Below are positions 49,634 through 63,184 of a stretch of 64,000 nucleotides of DNA, piece after piece. Under the pieces are notes generated by a model that was not told where the DNA came from, made no database searches, and saw only the letters and a program-made list of their open reading frames with translations. Source of the stretch: Letharia columbiana (lineage: Eukaryota; Ascomycota; Lecanoromycetes; Lecanorales; Parmeliaceae). How positions within the stretch are numbered: position 1 is the first letter of the stretch; the number at the start of each line of letters is the position of its first letter. The stretch spans positions 186,001 to 250,000 of the forward strand of contig NW_023501040.1 of assembly GCF_014066305.1 (NCBI RefSeq), read 5' to 3'. A program made the translations under genes and the position numbers.

Positions 49634-52555
49634 TTATTATATTAATTAATTTATAATAAATATAATTCTATAATATAATATTAGATAATAGAAGAGAATT
49701 AATTAATTTATAAAAATACTCTTTAAAAGTAAGCTCTTTCTTCGAATTAATATCTTAATTCTATATATATTATAAGCTTACTTTACTAAGTAAATATCGT
49801 AAAATTAAACCTATCTAAAATATATCTAGATATATATTTTAAGAAATATCTATCTTATAAAGTAAATATTATATATTATAGATCTCGTAATATTATATCT
49901 TTATTAAAAATCTAGTACTCTCTTAATTTAGTAGAATAGTAATATATAATAAAATATAATACTTTTATAGAATTATAGTAAGAAAGTAGATAGAGTTATA
50001 TAGAAGATAAAGGAAATAGAGATTATATATTTTTTAGATTAAGATAGAGCTTATAGCGTAAATAGATATATTTATTTCAAAGGCGGAGTTCTTAGAAATA
50101 GATAATTAGTATTTCTATTCGATTTAATAGAATTAGTAGATTTATATCTAGAATAAGCGCTTCTTCGATTTAATATATATAAAGTCTTTAATATTAATAT
50201 AATACTTCTTAGACTTCGCTATAACGAGGATTCTACGTTAAAAGAAAGTTTTAATTATATTTAGAGTTATATAAGATTTATAAATTTATTATTTAATTTA
50301 TATAGAGCTTAACTCTTATAGCGAAGTTAATTTATATATTTTAAGATATATTAGAAATAGATATATAGCGAAGAAGTAGAGAATAGAATAAAAGAATTTA
50401 TTTTTAAAGTAGAAATAAAGTATTAGCTTTATATTAGACTTTATAATATTAATATATTTATTTATAAAGTCGAAGACTTAATTAAATATATTAAGAAGAA
50501 TATTTAAAGACGAAGAATTTAATAAGTAATATATATTTAAAGATACTTTTAAGAGTATAACTTTTATTATTTTTAATATAATCTTAAATCTTAATTTATA
50601 AGTTATTAGTATAGATATTATAATAAATATAGAGCTAAGAATTATATCTATATATTCTAAATAAAATAAATCTTTTAATTACTTTTATTTTAGTTAATTC
50701 TATTATTACTCTTTTTTTATTTCTTAGCTTTATTTTATAATATTATCTTCTTTATATAGCTCTAATAATAAAAGTATAAAAAGTTATTCTAAATTTTACT
50801 AGATATATAAATTAATAACAAATTTTAAATTTATTAAAAGTTATATATATATTAGCGAAGATACTATTAACTCTATTTAATACTTTTTTAAAAGAATTAT
50901 TAAAGATATTCGCTTTTTTAGATTTAAAGATAGATATTAAAGATTAGATAGTAGAGCTATCTTTTAATAAAGCGATCTTTATCTTAAACTTATTAAGTTT
51001 ATTATTTCTTTTCTTTATTTAATAATATACTATAACTCTAGATATTTAGAATTAATCTTTATTAATAATATAATTAAATTAAATAGCTTATAGTAAAATT
51101 TCGAAGCGTATATTTAAAGCTATTATCGTTATTCTTATTTTTAAAATCTATCTTCTATTAGCGAGATAGCGAAGATATATAATAATTTCTTTTATAAAAT
51201 TAAATATCTATTCTTCTAATCTAGAGTCTAAATTCTCTACTTCTTTATATTAATCTTAGATATATTCTTTTAATACCTCTTATTAGAGATTAATTTAAAA
51301 AAAATAAAATTTAACTAAAATTAAGATTAAGATAAAGATTCTTTCTTATTATATTTCTTATTAATATATTTAAAATTATAGATATATTAAGATAAAGATA
51401 ATAAAAGATCTTATATATTAGATTTTAAATATATAAATAAGTAATATAAGCTCTATCTAAAGAATAAAGATAATAAATTAAAAAGTTAGAGAGGCGAGAA
51501 AACTCGAATATTTCTTACTTACTTTTATCTTAATAGATTTAAATATAAATATATAATTAGCTTTTTTCTTATATCTAATAGTGTTAATATCTTTTTATCT
51601 ATCGTAGTTATATTATTAATACTATTATTATATAATATCTAGATTATTCTCTTATTCTAGCGCTATCTAACGCTTTTATATAAGTTATTAATTATATTTT
51701 ATTAGCTCTCTAATATCTTATTATCTCTTTATTAAAAACACTATCTTTTATTATTTAATATATATCTAAAAAAAGTAAGATCTAATATATTTAAAGAGTA
51801 GAGAAGTATTTATATTAGTAGTCTATATATAACTACTATATATAAACTTTAAAAATCTATCTTTTAAATAGAATTATAAGAATCTAATTATTTTTATTAT
51901 CTATTATTCTAGATCTATTATTAGAAGAGATATTAGATATATAGAATATAATTATAAAAGATTAATAATAAGTAGAATAGCTATAGAAATAATTAGATAT
52001 TATAAATTTCTATAATTATAAAATAAAATATAAATATTTTTAAATTCTAGAGATTAAGATATAAAGTTACGCTTTCTCTATTTTTTTTAATATTATAATA
52101 ATATTAGATATAGACTAATAGTATTATAATAGTATTTATTTATAATATATATTTAATATTCTAATTTATAGCCTAGCTATCTATAGGCTTTTTTTAATAT
52201 TTTTTAAAATATCTTTAAAATCTTCTATCTCGCCTTATCTCCTCTTAATCTTCTCCGCTATCTTAAGTCTTCTCGATATTCTATATAGCTTTTCTAATAA
52301 TTTTAATAATATTATTTACTTAAGCTTCGCTTCTATAATTATAATTCTTTATTTTAAAAATTTATTACTATTATATATATAAGTATAAATTTTTAAAGAA
52401 TATAAACTCGATTTATAATATTAAGTAAGAATCTATAACTTTAATTATATTATTCTATTTTAAGATTTAAATTTAACGCTATTAAGCGATAACGATTAAA
52501 TAATTCTTAAATAAAAGAATAAGAGCGAAGAATAGAAATATAATAATAATATATT

Positions 52556-52616
52556 TAATAGATTTAATAAGTTTATAAAGTTTAATAAGTCTATAAAGTC
52601 TATAAAGTCTATAAAG
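52556..52616 (+). repeat. Short tandem repeat TATAAAGTC
   Basis: About six imperfect 9-10-bp units alternating TTTAATAAGT and CTATAAAGT. The homologous A1 positions (5552-5590, 7905-7945) carry different unit numbers. It accounts for the Ile-Asp-Phe/Leu-Leu-Asn run in the minus-strand frame here. Confidence 0.75.
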
Positions 52617-54160
52617 ATTATATTATAAGATAAGATATTTATATTACTTAAGACTATTACTAATAATAACTTTAATATAAATTCTTTAATATTAATATAT
52701 ACGCTTTTACTAACTTTTAAAAACACTATCTCTATTATTAATAATTTATTTAAATATATAAAGAATATAAAAGTAAAAGATCTTATATATAAAGCTCTAG
52801 TTAATAATCTTAATTTTTTATTCTTAAAGATCTCTATTAATACGCTATCTAGTCTTCTCTTATCTTTTAAATTCTTCTTAATAAAATTTTTTAAATAACT
52901 TCGATAAGCTAGCTTAAGAATAAGCTTACTATATCTTCTAATAAAAGTATATTATTATCTTTATTATTATTCTTTAATAATAAATTTATTAAAAGAAGTA
53001 TTATATAAGCGAGCTAGTTAAAAGATAAAGATATTTTTAATAATATTAAATTTATAATATAAGATATCTAATATTACTTAATAAAACTATTAGAGTTTAT
53101 TAGAGATATTTAATTTTTTTAAAAATTTATAAACACTTAAAGATCTTTTTTACTTTATTATAATTTTTAAAAAATATATTAATATATAATTATTATTAAT
53201 ATAATTATAATATTAAAAGATAGATATAATATAGAAGTAGCTTTTAATATAAAGTAAGTAGAAGAAAATTTCGAGTTATAAAGAGTATAATATATTTCTT
53301 TAATTTTATTAAGCTATTTAAGACTATACTTTTATTAATTAAATTTTACACTAAGATTTATATAAAAATAATATATTTTATTAATTAATTTTTTAAGCTC
53401 TATTACTTTTTAGTATAGACTTCTTCTATTAAATCTTACTTAAGAGAATATATATTCTATTTTAATTAAACTTCGATCTTCTCTCCTCTAATATTATCTA
53501 CTATTATTATAAAAAAGAGAATTATTTTTATTAAAATAATTATAAATATTATATAGCTTATATCGCTACGATTAATAGAGATAAAATAATTATTAAGAAA
53601 ATAATTAATTAAGTTAGAATTCTCGTAAATCCGCTCTATATTACGAGCGCTTTTAAATTAAAAAGAATTAGATTTTTTAATATCAACGTACTTAATAGCT
53701 AAAGAACTATTTCTTTTAAAATAAAAAACTCTTTATTTAAATTAAGAATAAGTTTATATTAAAGAAGTTAATATATATTTTAATTATCGCTATAAGAGAT
53801 TAGATATTAGATTAAATAGAAATATATTAATATATTAATTAAGATTTATAATATATTAAATCTTTAAGCTTAATAATAAAAGTACTTATTTATTATAGCT
53901 CTTTATATTTATTTATAAAGTATTAAAGCTAAATATATATAAGCGTATATATCTAGCTAGCTTTATTATATCTTTATATCTTTTAATTTCTCTTCTTATC
54001 TTTATTAATATATTTAATTTATATTAAAATATATATTAATTTCTAATAGAGAATTTATATTATAATCGCTAGTCTAAATTAATAAAAGAGAAAATAAAGA
54101 GTTAATATATTATTTTTAATACTTAATTTATATATTAATAACTTCAAAGATATAATTAAA

Positions 54161-55911
54161 ATTCTAAAGTTTAAATTAATAGCTTTAAATTATAATATTA
54201 AAATTAATCTTAATAGCGTAAATATATTTATATATATTTATATTATAATTTTTATAGAAGATATAAAATAGTAATAAAAGAATTCTAGCTTTATATCTTC
54301 AATTATTAATAGAAAATATTTAAAATATCTAATTATAAAGAAGTAAAAAGCGAATTTAACTTTTAATATTATACTTAATACTCGCTATTATTATTAAATT
54401 TTATATAAACGAATTAAAGGGATAACGCGTTTATAAATAATATTAAATTTTTTTAAAGTATAGAAATAAGAGCTAAATAGACTTCGCTAATTATTATTAT
54501 AGCTATCTCTAAATATTATATATAATTAATCTAAAAATATAATATATTTAAAATATATTAAAATTATTAAATAAGCGTAATATATATTATTCGCTATTAT
54601 ACTTATTAACGCTAATATTAATATCTATTATATCGAGCTTTAATACTTTCTCTTTTTATCTAATTAAGATTAATTATAATTATTTAAATATTATCTCACT
54701 AATTATTAAATATAAAAATATAATAAACTCTTAATTATTATATTTTTATTTTTATAAATCTAACTATAATTTAAATAAATTAATTCTATATATCTAAAAG
54801 TTATAGAAATAATAATATCTTTAATATTAAATCTTAATAGCGTTAATTTAATTATTATATATTACGTTATTATAATTAAAAATAATATTATAATTTTAAT
54901 ATAGAATATAAATTAAATAAATTATATAGAATATAATATCGCTATTATTATAATTAAGAAAGATATTTTAAAGACTCTATTAATACGCTACTCTTATTTA
55001 TTTTAAGAACTTTAAACGCAATAATTATCTTATCTTCTTTAGATAAATAATATTAATTAATTTTTTAGATAATAATTTTAAAGTAGAAAGTATATTTAAA
55101 AATAGCGAGTTATAGTATTTAGATCGTTTAGAATATAAATATTTAATAAAGACTTTTAAGATTAAAGGCGATATTATAAAGTAAATAATAGTATTTTATA
55201 ACATTATAATACGTCTAAATATATATATTACTCTATACTATAAGAATATAATTATAAAGTATATTATTTTTAATAATTATATTACTTTTAGCGATAAGAA
55301 TAAATATAAATATATATATAGAATTTATTTTATTTATCGCCTCTACGCTAATTTAATAAAAAAGATTCTTTAAAAAAATAGTAATTTAAATTAATTTTTA
55401 AGATATAGAAAAGATTCTACTTAGTAAAGAGAGCTTATATTAAACTTTACGCTTTATTTTTATTAATTTATATATATCTATTAAGTCTAGATTAACTATA
55501 AAGATAATAAAAATATATTTAAAGTATTTTACTTTTTTAATTAATTTACTACTCTTACTCTAAGCTAGATATTAAAGAAGAATAACTTATATTAATTTTA
55601 AATAATAATTATTAAAGATATAGTTTATAAAAAATCGTTAACGCTAAAATATCTAGATTATAAATATATTATAAAGAATTTAAAATAGCCTTTATAGTCT
55701 AATTAGCTTACTCTTAATAATTTATTCTTAATATTATTATAATATATCTATAAGATAAACTATAAAGAGCTTAATATTATTTTATCTAAACGCGTTAAAT
55801 TATAATAATATTAAAAGCTTAACTTTATAAATTAATAAGATATCTAACTCTTCTCTCTTTAATAGCTTTTATATCTTTATTATTTATCTATATATATAGA
55901 TTTAATAATAA
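54161..55911. other. A2-specific 1.75-kb segment
   Basis: Present in A2 between sequences that in A1 flank the gypsy element (9485 and 16701). It is AT-rich and RIP-mutated with scattered CpG, stops in all frames, no terminal repeats recognised. Either it belongs to family A and was lost when the gypsy element arrived in A1, or it is a separate insertion in A2. Confidence 0.7.
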
Positions 55912-58544
55912 TTATAAAAATCGCTATATAGAATAAATAGTTATTAATAAATTATAATAGAGTATCTAAATATCAAATTATATTTAATATTCAAAGATTT
56001 TATTATTATTTAAAACTTCGACTTAGCTTAAATTAATAATATCTTCTTATATAAGCTCTTTAAGAAATATATTAGATTATTTATTAGAGTAATTATAATA
56101 TAAAACTTTAGAGAATTAAAGCTTAACTTTATTTTTAAAGTTTTTTATTAGAAATTATTCGAAGATAATATAGATTATTAAACTTTTAGATATCGATATA
56201 AGAAAGTATTATATTTTATATATAAGTTATAAAGAGCGTAATAATAAAATTAAAGGGGGCTTAAAGAGAGGTAATTAGAGCCCTTTTATTAAATTATAAT
56301 TATAATATTTAATTTATATAAGCTAATAAATCTACTTTTAGACTAATATACGAGTTAAATATTTTATTTTTAGATATTTTAATTAGCTATTAATATAGGC
56401 GATACTTTATTTTAAATAAAATATCTCGAAGATAAAAGTAATAAGAAGATAAGAGTTATTAGATACTATTATTAGAGTATTTTATAAGTTAAATAATATA
56501 GATAAATAAGCCCTTTATTAAATTTCTATATTTCTATCTTATATTTATACTTTATCTACTATAAACTAGCTAATCTAGCGAAGAAGTAGATTTAAAATAT
56601 TAGACTTATAAAGATAGAGCTAACTTTAAATAATTTTTTATTAGATATATAAAGAGCGTAATACAATTTTCTAAGATATTTCTTTTTTTAAAAAGCTAGC
56701 TATTATAGTATTAACGTCTTTATATAATTAATAAATTAGACTTATTATCTCTCTAGATATATATATATATAGATATCTTTAGAATATAGCTATTATTTTT
56801 ATAGAGTTATAGTATTAGATTATTAACTCTTTATTTTATCTATAAAGTTTATTTATTAGCCTCTATTTTATTACTAATTTTATCTCTAATAATTATTTAA
56901 AGAATAATAGCGAAGAGTTTATTTAAGATAGTTAGAGCGTAGAAACTATAAGTCTATATAGTCTATTTTAAAGAGAGCTTTTCTAAAATAGAATATTAAT
57001 ATTTTAATAGAGATATTCTTAATCTAATTATCTTTAGATATAAGAATATTATCTAGAAATCTATAGAAAGTATAATATATTATTAGATAGAGTTAAGAAT
57101 AAGTAAACTATCTAATTAGAAGATAATAGATTATAGAATATTATAGTTATATAATAATTTTAATATAAATTAAAATAAAAGATATTAGAGAAATAAGTTA
57201 TCTTTTTTTTAGATTTTTTAATATTATAATAGTAGTAATTAGATATAATTAATTTATAATCTAATTATATAGATAAATATAATAAATAATTATAAGATAT
57301 CTCTTAACGTATAATAAGTTATTTCTAAATTATCTCTAAGATATCTCTTTTATTCTCCGCTCTTTTATACTCTCTTCATATTTATTAATAGCGCTCTTTT
57401 ATATAATAATATTTTTATATTTTACTAATAACTATATAGCGTTCTTACACTTTTAACTTTTATATTATTTATTATTATATCTAAATTAATATTTCTTTTA
57501 AATTAACGATAATTAGAGATAATTAGTTATTATAATTTATATCTATAACGATAAATATTAATACATTAATAGACTTATATATAAATACTCTTTATTCTAG
57601 ATTATATAATAGCGATAAATTAATTATAATAGAGAATATAGAAGATATAAATAATTTTTATAATTCTATAAATTAGATAACTTATAAGCCTAATTTATAA
57701 ATACACTAAAAATATTTATATAATATTAGATAACTTATAAGTCTAATTTATAGATATATTAAAAATATTTATATAATATAATAATCTAAATAGCTAATCT
57801 CGTATTATAAATAGATTAGCTTTTCTTCTCTTTTCTACTTACTTAAAAGTAGATATATTCTTTTATATTATTAGCGAGAATTAAGCTAATAAATAAAGCG
57901 AAGATATTAAACTATTTATTCTCTAGATTAGCTCTCTCTTTAGTATATCGCCTATTTAATAATATTATATTTCTATTATATATTCCTTTTTATCCCTTTA
58001 TTCTTAGCGCGCCTTTATTTAAAGCTTAAAGAGTCTTTTAATATATAATAAGTTAATATTATAAATAGAAGAGATATATTAATTATAACGCGATTAGATT
58101 ATAAATAAAATTCTATCTAATATAGATAATATAATATAATTAAAATATATAATTTATCTACGCTTTTATTATATATACTTTAATATCGCTAACTACTTAA
58201 TCTAGTAAATATAAAAAATATATAAATATTATTAGATATATATCGCTTTTTAACTCTAGTATATCGCTCTATAAATATTTCTACTAATAAAAGATTACTA
58301 ATTAATTTATAATAGCTAAAGATTAGATAAATATTATAAGACGTATAAAAAAATAAAATAAATAAGATTAGAGGGATACGGAGAGGGTAACTACTTTTAT
58401 CTATATAATATATTTTATAAATAATAGTAATTATTAATATATAAGATATATATATAAATTAATATCGACTAGATCTAGTTTATTATATAAAATAAAAGTA
58501 ATACTTAGTTAAAATAATTCGATACCTACGGGGATAGAACTAAA

Positions 58545-58614
58545 AGATCTTTAATAGATCTTTAATAGATCTTTAATAGATCTTTAATAGATCTTTAATA
58601 GATTTTTAATAGTT
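58545..58614. repeat. 12-bp minisatellite in A2
   Basis: Five to six units of AGATCTTTAATA, better preserved than the A1 array at 21121-21192, where most units have become TTTTTAATAGAT. Unit number differs slightly between the copies. Confidence 0.88.
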
Positions 58615-58877
58615 TTTAAATAATATACGATAAGTCGATAACTATTATTCGAATATAGGGTTATATAAATTATAGAGTTAAATAAAACGAAGAGTTATTT
58701 AAGACGAATTATTTATCTTAATAGAAGGTTTATAAAAATAGTTAATTCGACTCTCTAATCGTAAGAGATATATATTATATAAAATAGTCTATTAACTAGT
58801 CGAGGAATTGCCTATTATAACTAGATAGTGGGGACGATCGATATTAAAAATAGTTATTTTTTAAACTATATAGATAT

Positions 58878-60717
58878 TATTATAATATAGCCATAAAATT
58901 TATATATAAAAATATTTGTATATTTAATAAAATAATAATTAGTTTTTAAGTTAAATAATTGTCTTTATCCAATTATTCTTTAATATATCTGATATTCTAC
59001 TTTTTAATAGATTATAAGCGCGAAAAGTAGAGTACTATATCAAAATATTCTTAAAATTTCTCTAATAGATATTAAATTAAGTCTTCCATCAAACATTTAT
59101 AAAGGATATAAAACACCAACCCCCCCTTTTTATAATAAAACACCCCTTTATATATTTTCCCCCCCCCCAAACCCAACAACTCCCCCCCCCCCCCACCACA
59201 CAAAAAAAAAACCCAAAACATAAACAAAATAGAAAAAAAAGGGGGGGAAAAAAAGCGGGCAGCAAAGAAGGGGAAACGAAAGCGACCGGGGACAGAAACC
59301 ACAAAACATAAAAAGGAAAAAAAATTTATAATTTACACTTTTCGAAAAGGAAGGGGGGAAAAAAAAAAGAAAGGGAAATTTAAAAAAAAGAAATATTTTT
59401 TACAAACAAAAAAAAAACACCCAAAAAAAAAAATCAAAAAACAAAAAAAAAACAAAAAAAAAACACCCAATCAATAATTTAAAACCAATCAACTTTTTAA
59501 ATTTTTTTAAAAAAAACAAGAAAGGGTTGCTTTCCTACCTCCCTTTTTTTTTGAAGAATTTAATTTAATATTAATTCATTCTAATAATAGTTTTAATTTA
59601 ATTTTTTTTACTTTTTTTTTTTTTTTAAGCAATATCCCCTAAATTTTAAAAAAACGTTTTTGGGGGTAGGGCCGGGGGTTGTATTCAACCACAACCCAAA
59701 AAATTTTTTATTAAAGAAAATTTTTCTTTTTTAACATTCCCGGGGGGGGACCGGTTTTTTGTGTTTTTGGTTTTGTTGGGGTTAGGTTTTTTTTAGAACC
59801 TTTTCTAAATCTTTTTTTTTAATTTTAATTAGGTGCCTTTAGTTTTTCTCCCAGCCCCAAAACCCATTTTTCACTTTTTTAAATTGGGGGGATTTATATC
59901 TTTTTGGGTTTAGGGCCGCGGTAAACTTATAAAAATTTGAAGGGGTTTTAAAATAAAAAAAAAAAGTTTTATTTTTGTTTTTATTAAATACTTTATAAAT
60001 AGATATACCTTATGGCGACAGCCCATTTTTTTAACTCGTACCTATCGACGAGAGAGCTGTCGCTATTTAATTCCTATATAATAAAAATATCGAACTAAAA
60101 TTCTTATTTCATTCGAGGGGTTAACAAAACAATACGGGTAAAATTATTAAAACCCTTAGATTATTTTAAGGTCTCGAACCAATACGGGCAAATCATTAAA
60201 AACCCTTAGATTATTTCGAGGTCTCGAAACAATACGAGCAAACCATCAAAACCCTTAGATTATTTCGAGGTCCCGAAGCAATACGGGCAAAACGATTATT
60301 TGCTCGAGGTCTCCAAGCTACTACGGGCAAAACGTTAAAACCCTTATTTCATTCGAGGTCCCGAAACGGGTATCCAAAGCCTCGGCACTCTTTCTATTTT
60401 TCCCTATCGGGGTTTTTTATAGATTTAACGAGGCCGGGTAAATAATCAATCTCGAATTTAAAGCGTGAATATGAAAACTAATATGAAATACGGTGTGCTA
60501 AAATTTAGGGAATATAGCTTCTAGGGCTATCGGAGAGTATTATAATATTAGCCCCTTCGGCTATCGTATATATATCGCGTATTACTAGAGCTAGTATTAT
60601 TAGCTACTATTAGCCACCTATTTTATATATATAAATATTCGTATATTTTATAAATTAATAATTAGTCTTTTAGTTACAATTATTCTTTCTAATATATCTA
60701 GTATTCTACTTTCAATA
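58878..60717 (+). mobile_element. Miniature LTR element split by a bad-sequence block
   Basis: 5' LTR at 58878-59009 (132 bp, lacking about 50 bp after TATAATATAGCC) is followed by the degraded primer site GATTATAAGCGCG at 59010. The interior stops near 59085 and resumes near 59985 after about 900 bp of poor sequence. It then holds the hairpin (60012-60066), ~49-bp repeats (60110-60360) and the 3' LTR at 60538-60717 (180 bp, ending CTACTTTCAATA). Flanks GATAT and GATTC do not form a clean duplication. GGCTATCGGAGAG precedes the 3' LTR. Confidence 0.8.
59085..59985. other. Homopolymer-rich block, probable bad consensus
   Basis: Has long runs of C (59159-59168, 59182-59194), A, G and T and patches such as CCCGGGGGGGACCGG, with a composition unlike anything else in the window. 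It sits between TTTATAAAGGATATA (left) and TTTATAAATAGATATA (right), which are the same position of the miniature element, so the element would be whole if the block were removed. Two overlapping minus-strand frames at 59072-59304 are artefacts of this composition. Confidence 0.75.
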
Positions 60718-63126
60718 GATTCGAATCTACTACTTTAAAATTATTTATTATCTATTATTTATAGAGCTAACGAGTAGTAAATAAGATTAAATAATTACTA
60801 TTTATAATAATAGAAGTAACTTTAATAGCTCTTAATATATCTATTTATTATAATATTATTTATATCTAAAAAAATAAAGCTATTTTCTCTATATTCTATA
60901 ATTAAATTAAATTAAATTAATATTATTATTTTTATAAATTAAGTATATATTTAATAGCGCTATATCTTTTAATATAATAATTAATAATAATATTAATTAT
61001 ATTTTATTAATATATAATATTATAATTTATTAAAGCTATTAACTCGATAATTATAGAAATTTAAAAAAAAATTAATAATTTATTAACTATTAATTTAGAT
61101 TTATTTAAATTATTAAAGCGAAGTAAAAATATAACTTCGCGAAGATAAAAATTAGAAGATAATATATAAAGTTTAAAAAGTATAATTATAAATAAAAAAA
61201 GTATATAATTATATCGATTATATATATACGCTAATTATATTATTATTAATTAAATCTTAAAGCTTATATATTAAAGAAAATTCGTAAATTATAAAAATTC
61301 ATAAATTTAATTATTTTTTAAATTATATTTATTAAAGTAATAAAGAAGATCTTAATTTATATAACTTTAAATTTATTTAATTTATTTCGAATTTAAATCT
61401 CTATATTAGCTATACTTTAAAAAATTATAAAAATAAAATTAGCGAGTAATTTTAATAATATAATTTACTCTTTAATAATTATAAATAAAAAAGATTATTA
61501 ACTAATATCTAGCGACTTAATTATATATATTTTATATAAAAAGAATTACTTTATAATTAATATATATATAATCTTTTAGATAATTATAATAAGATATAAG
61601 TTTATAAATAATAATATAATATTATTAAAGTTTAGATATAGTTTTTATAAAAAGAAATTAATATATAAATAAATAAATAAACTATTCTAAATTGAGAATA
61701 AGATATTTAAATTATTATTCTACTTATTACGCTTAATTAATAATATTTAACTATTATATTTAATCTAATAACTTTATATATTTTATATTTATAAAATAAA
61801 ACTTCTTAAATCGATTTAAATATAGATATATATTTATAAAAATACTATTACTTTAATAAAAGAAACTTTTTATTTTAGAATTTATTTTAGAATTTATATT
61901 AAATTAAAGATTATATCTCTATATTCGATAGCTTTAATTTTTATAGTTATTATTAATATTATAATTAAATTTATATAGTAATAGTATATCTTTCTTATTA
62001 GCGAATATTCTTATATTTAATAGCTTTAATTTCTATAGTTATTATTAATATTATTATTAAATTTATATAATAATAATATATCTTTCTTATTAGCGAATAT
62101 TCTTATATTTAATAGCTTTAATTTCTATAGTTACTATTAATATCGCGATTAAATTTATATAGTAATAGTATATCTTTCTTCTTAATAAGTATCTCTATAT
62201 TTAATAATTTTAATTCTTATAGTTATTATTAATATCGCGATTGAAGTTATATAATAATAATATATCTTTCTTATTAGCGAGTATATTAATAATTATAAAT
62301 AGTTAAAATATAATAGAAAATAGTAGATAACTTTTAGTAATATTCGATTTTAAATCTATAACTTCTTTATCTCATTTAAAAATAAAAATATTTATATCTA
62401 AAATTTAAAGTAAGTAAATTCTAATATATAGTTATTAAATATCTAGATATTAATCTTCTAATAATTTTCGCTAAATATTTAACGCTTAAAAGAAAAATAT
62501 TAATCTTTAATTACGCTTATATAAATCTTTTAAAAAAAGTTATATATTAATAGAAAGTTTTAATTTATATTAATTATAATTATAAAGATAGTTATATTTA
62601 TAATTATAATTTTAAATATAATTAGATATTTAAGTTATAAGACTTATTATTAGCTAATAAATAAAAGATTAAATTTTATTAATTATCTTATCTAATATCT
62701 TATTTATTATAAAAATATAGAATTATCTTTTAAAAGCGAATAATTTTAAAATAATAATAAATAATATAATATATATATATAATATAAAATCTTACGAACT
62801 ACGCTAAAAAGAAAAGCTTTAAAATTTGAAAATTAATTAAAATTTTATAATAATAAATCTCGCGTAAAGCTTAAGTTATAGCTTATATTAATTATATATA
62901 ATAAAAATAATAATAATTAGAAAAATATATTATCTAATTTTTATTAATACTTTAATACTATTAAAGTAGAAATAATATCTATTAAAGTAGCGATAGTATT
63001 TATTAAAGTAATAGCGATATCTAATATACGCTTTATTATAACGCTTTTAAATAGATTATTATCGCGCGTAATTTAAAATAATATTAGTATTTTCGAAGAG
63101 TTATTAATAATAACTTAAATATATAT
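60718..63126. other. RIP desert
   Basis: AT-rich with stops in all frames. Contains the 92-bp tandem array at 61905-62283 and short AAATTAAATTAA runs near 60900. CpG words around 61140 and 62990-63090. No element ends or domains recognised. Confidence 0.5.
61905..62283 (+). repeat. Four-unit 92-bp tandem array
   Basis: Units centred on AATAGCTTTAATTTCTATAG recur with a regular 92-bp step (marker bases at 61931, 62023, 62115, 62207). Each continues through GTTATTATTAATAT..ATTAAATTTATATA to ATATCTTTCTTATTAGCGA. Units differ mainly by C/T and G/A changes (CGCGATTAAA against TATTATTAAA), so amplification preceded much of the RIP. Confidence 0.85.
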
Positions 63127-63184
63127 AAGATATATTTAGGTAACCAGATCTTATAAGAGAAGAATCATCTTTTTACCACCCAAG
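63127..63184 (+). repeat. Gypsy 3'-end sequence, 58-bp fragment
   Basis: Matches 16633-16690 (AAGATATATTTAGG.AACCAGA and onwards to ACC.CAAG) and is joined at AAACGTCTTT to the gypsy 5' start. Sequence left of 63127 does not match the gypsy element. It is either the start of the 5' LTR of the second copy or the truncated end of a preceding tandem copy. Confidence 0.75.

Larger units (their letters stand above)
49634..58877. repeat. Repeat family A, copy A2 (~9.2 kb)
   Basis: The more continuous copy of family A, colinear with A1 parts a to d. It keeps more CpG, CpC and a few CpA, so it is slightly less mutated. 54161-55911 has no counterpart in A1. It is cut on the right by the miniature LTR element at 58878, and what follows that element does not match A1, so the right side was rearranged. 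The size suits an autonomous transposon, but no catalytic motif is readable. A 76-codon minus-strand frame at 52496-52726 comes from short AT repeats and is not a gene. Confidence 0.85.

Noticed and set aside
52496..52726. 76-codon minus-strand frame in A2
   Set aside because: Produced by short AT tandem repeats; the same positions in A1 contain stops and different repeat numbers.
59072..59304. Two overlapping minus-strand frames with Gly and Phe runs
   Set aside because: They lie in the C- and A-run block inside a miniature LTR element; composition is artefactual.
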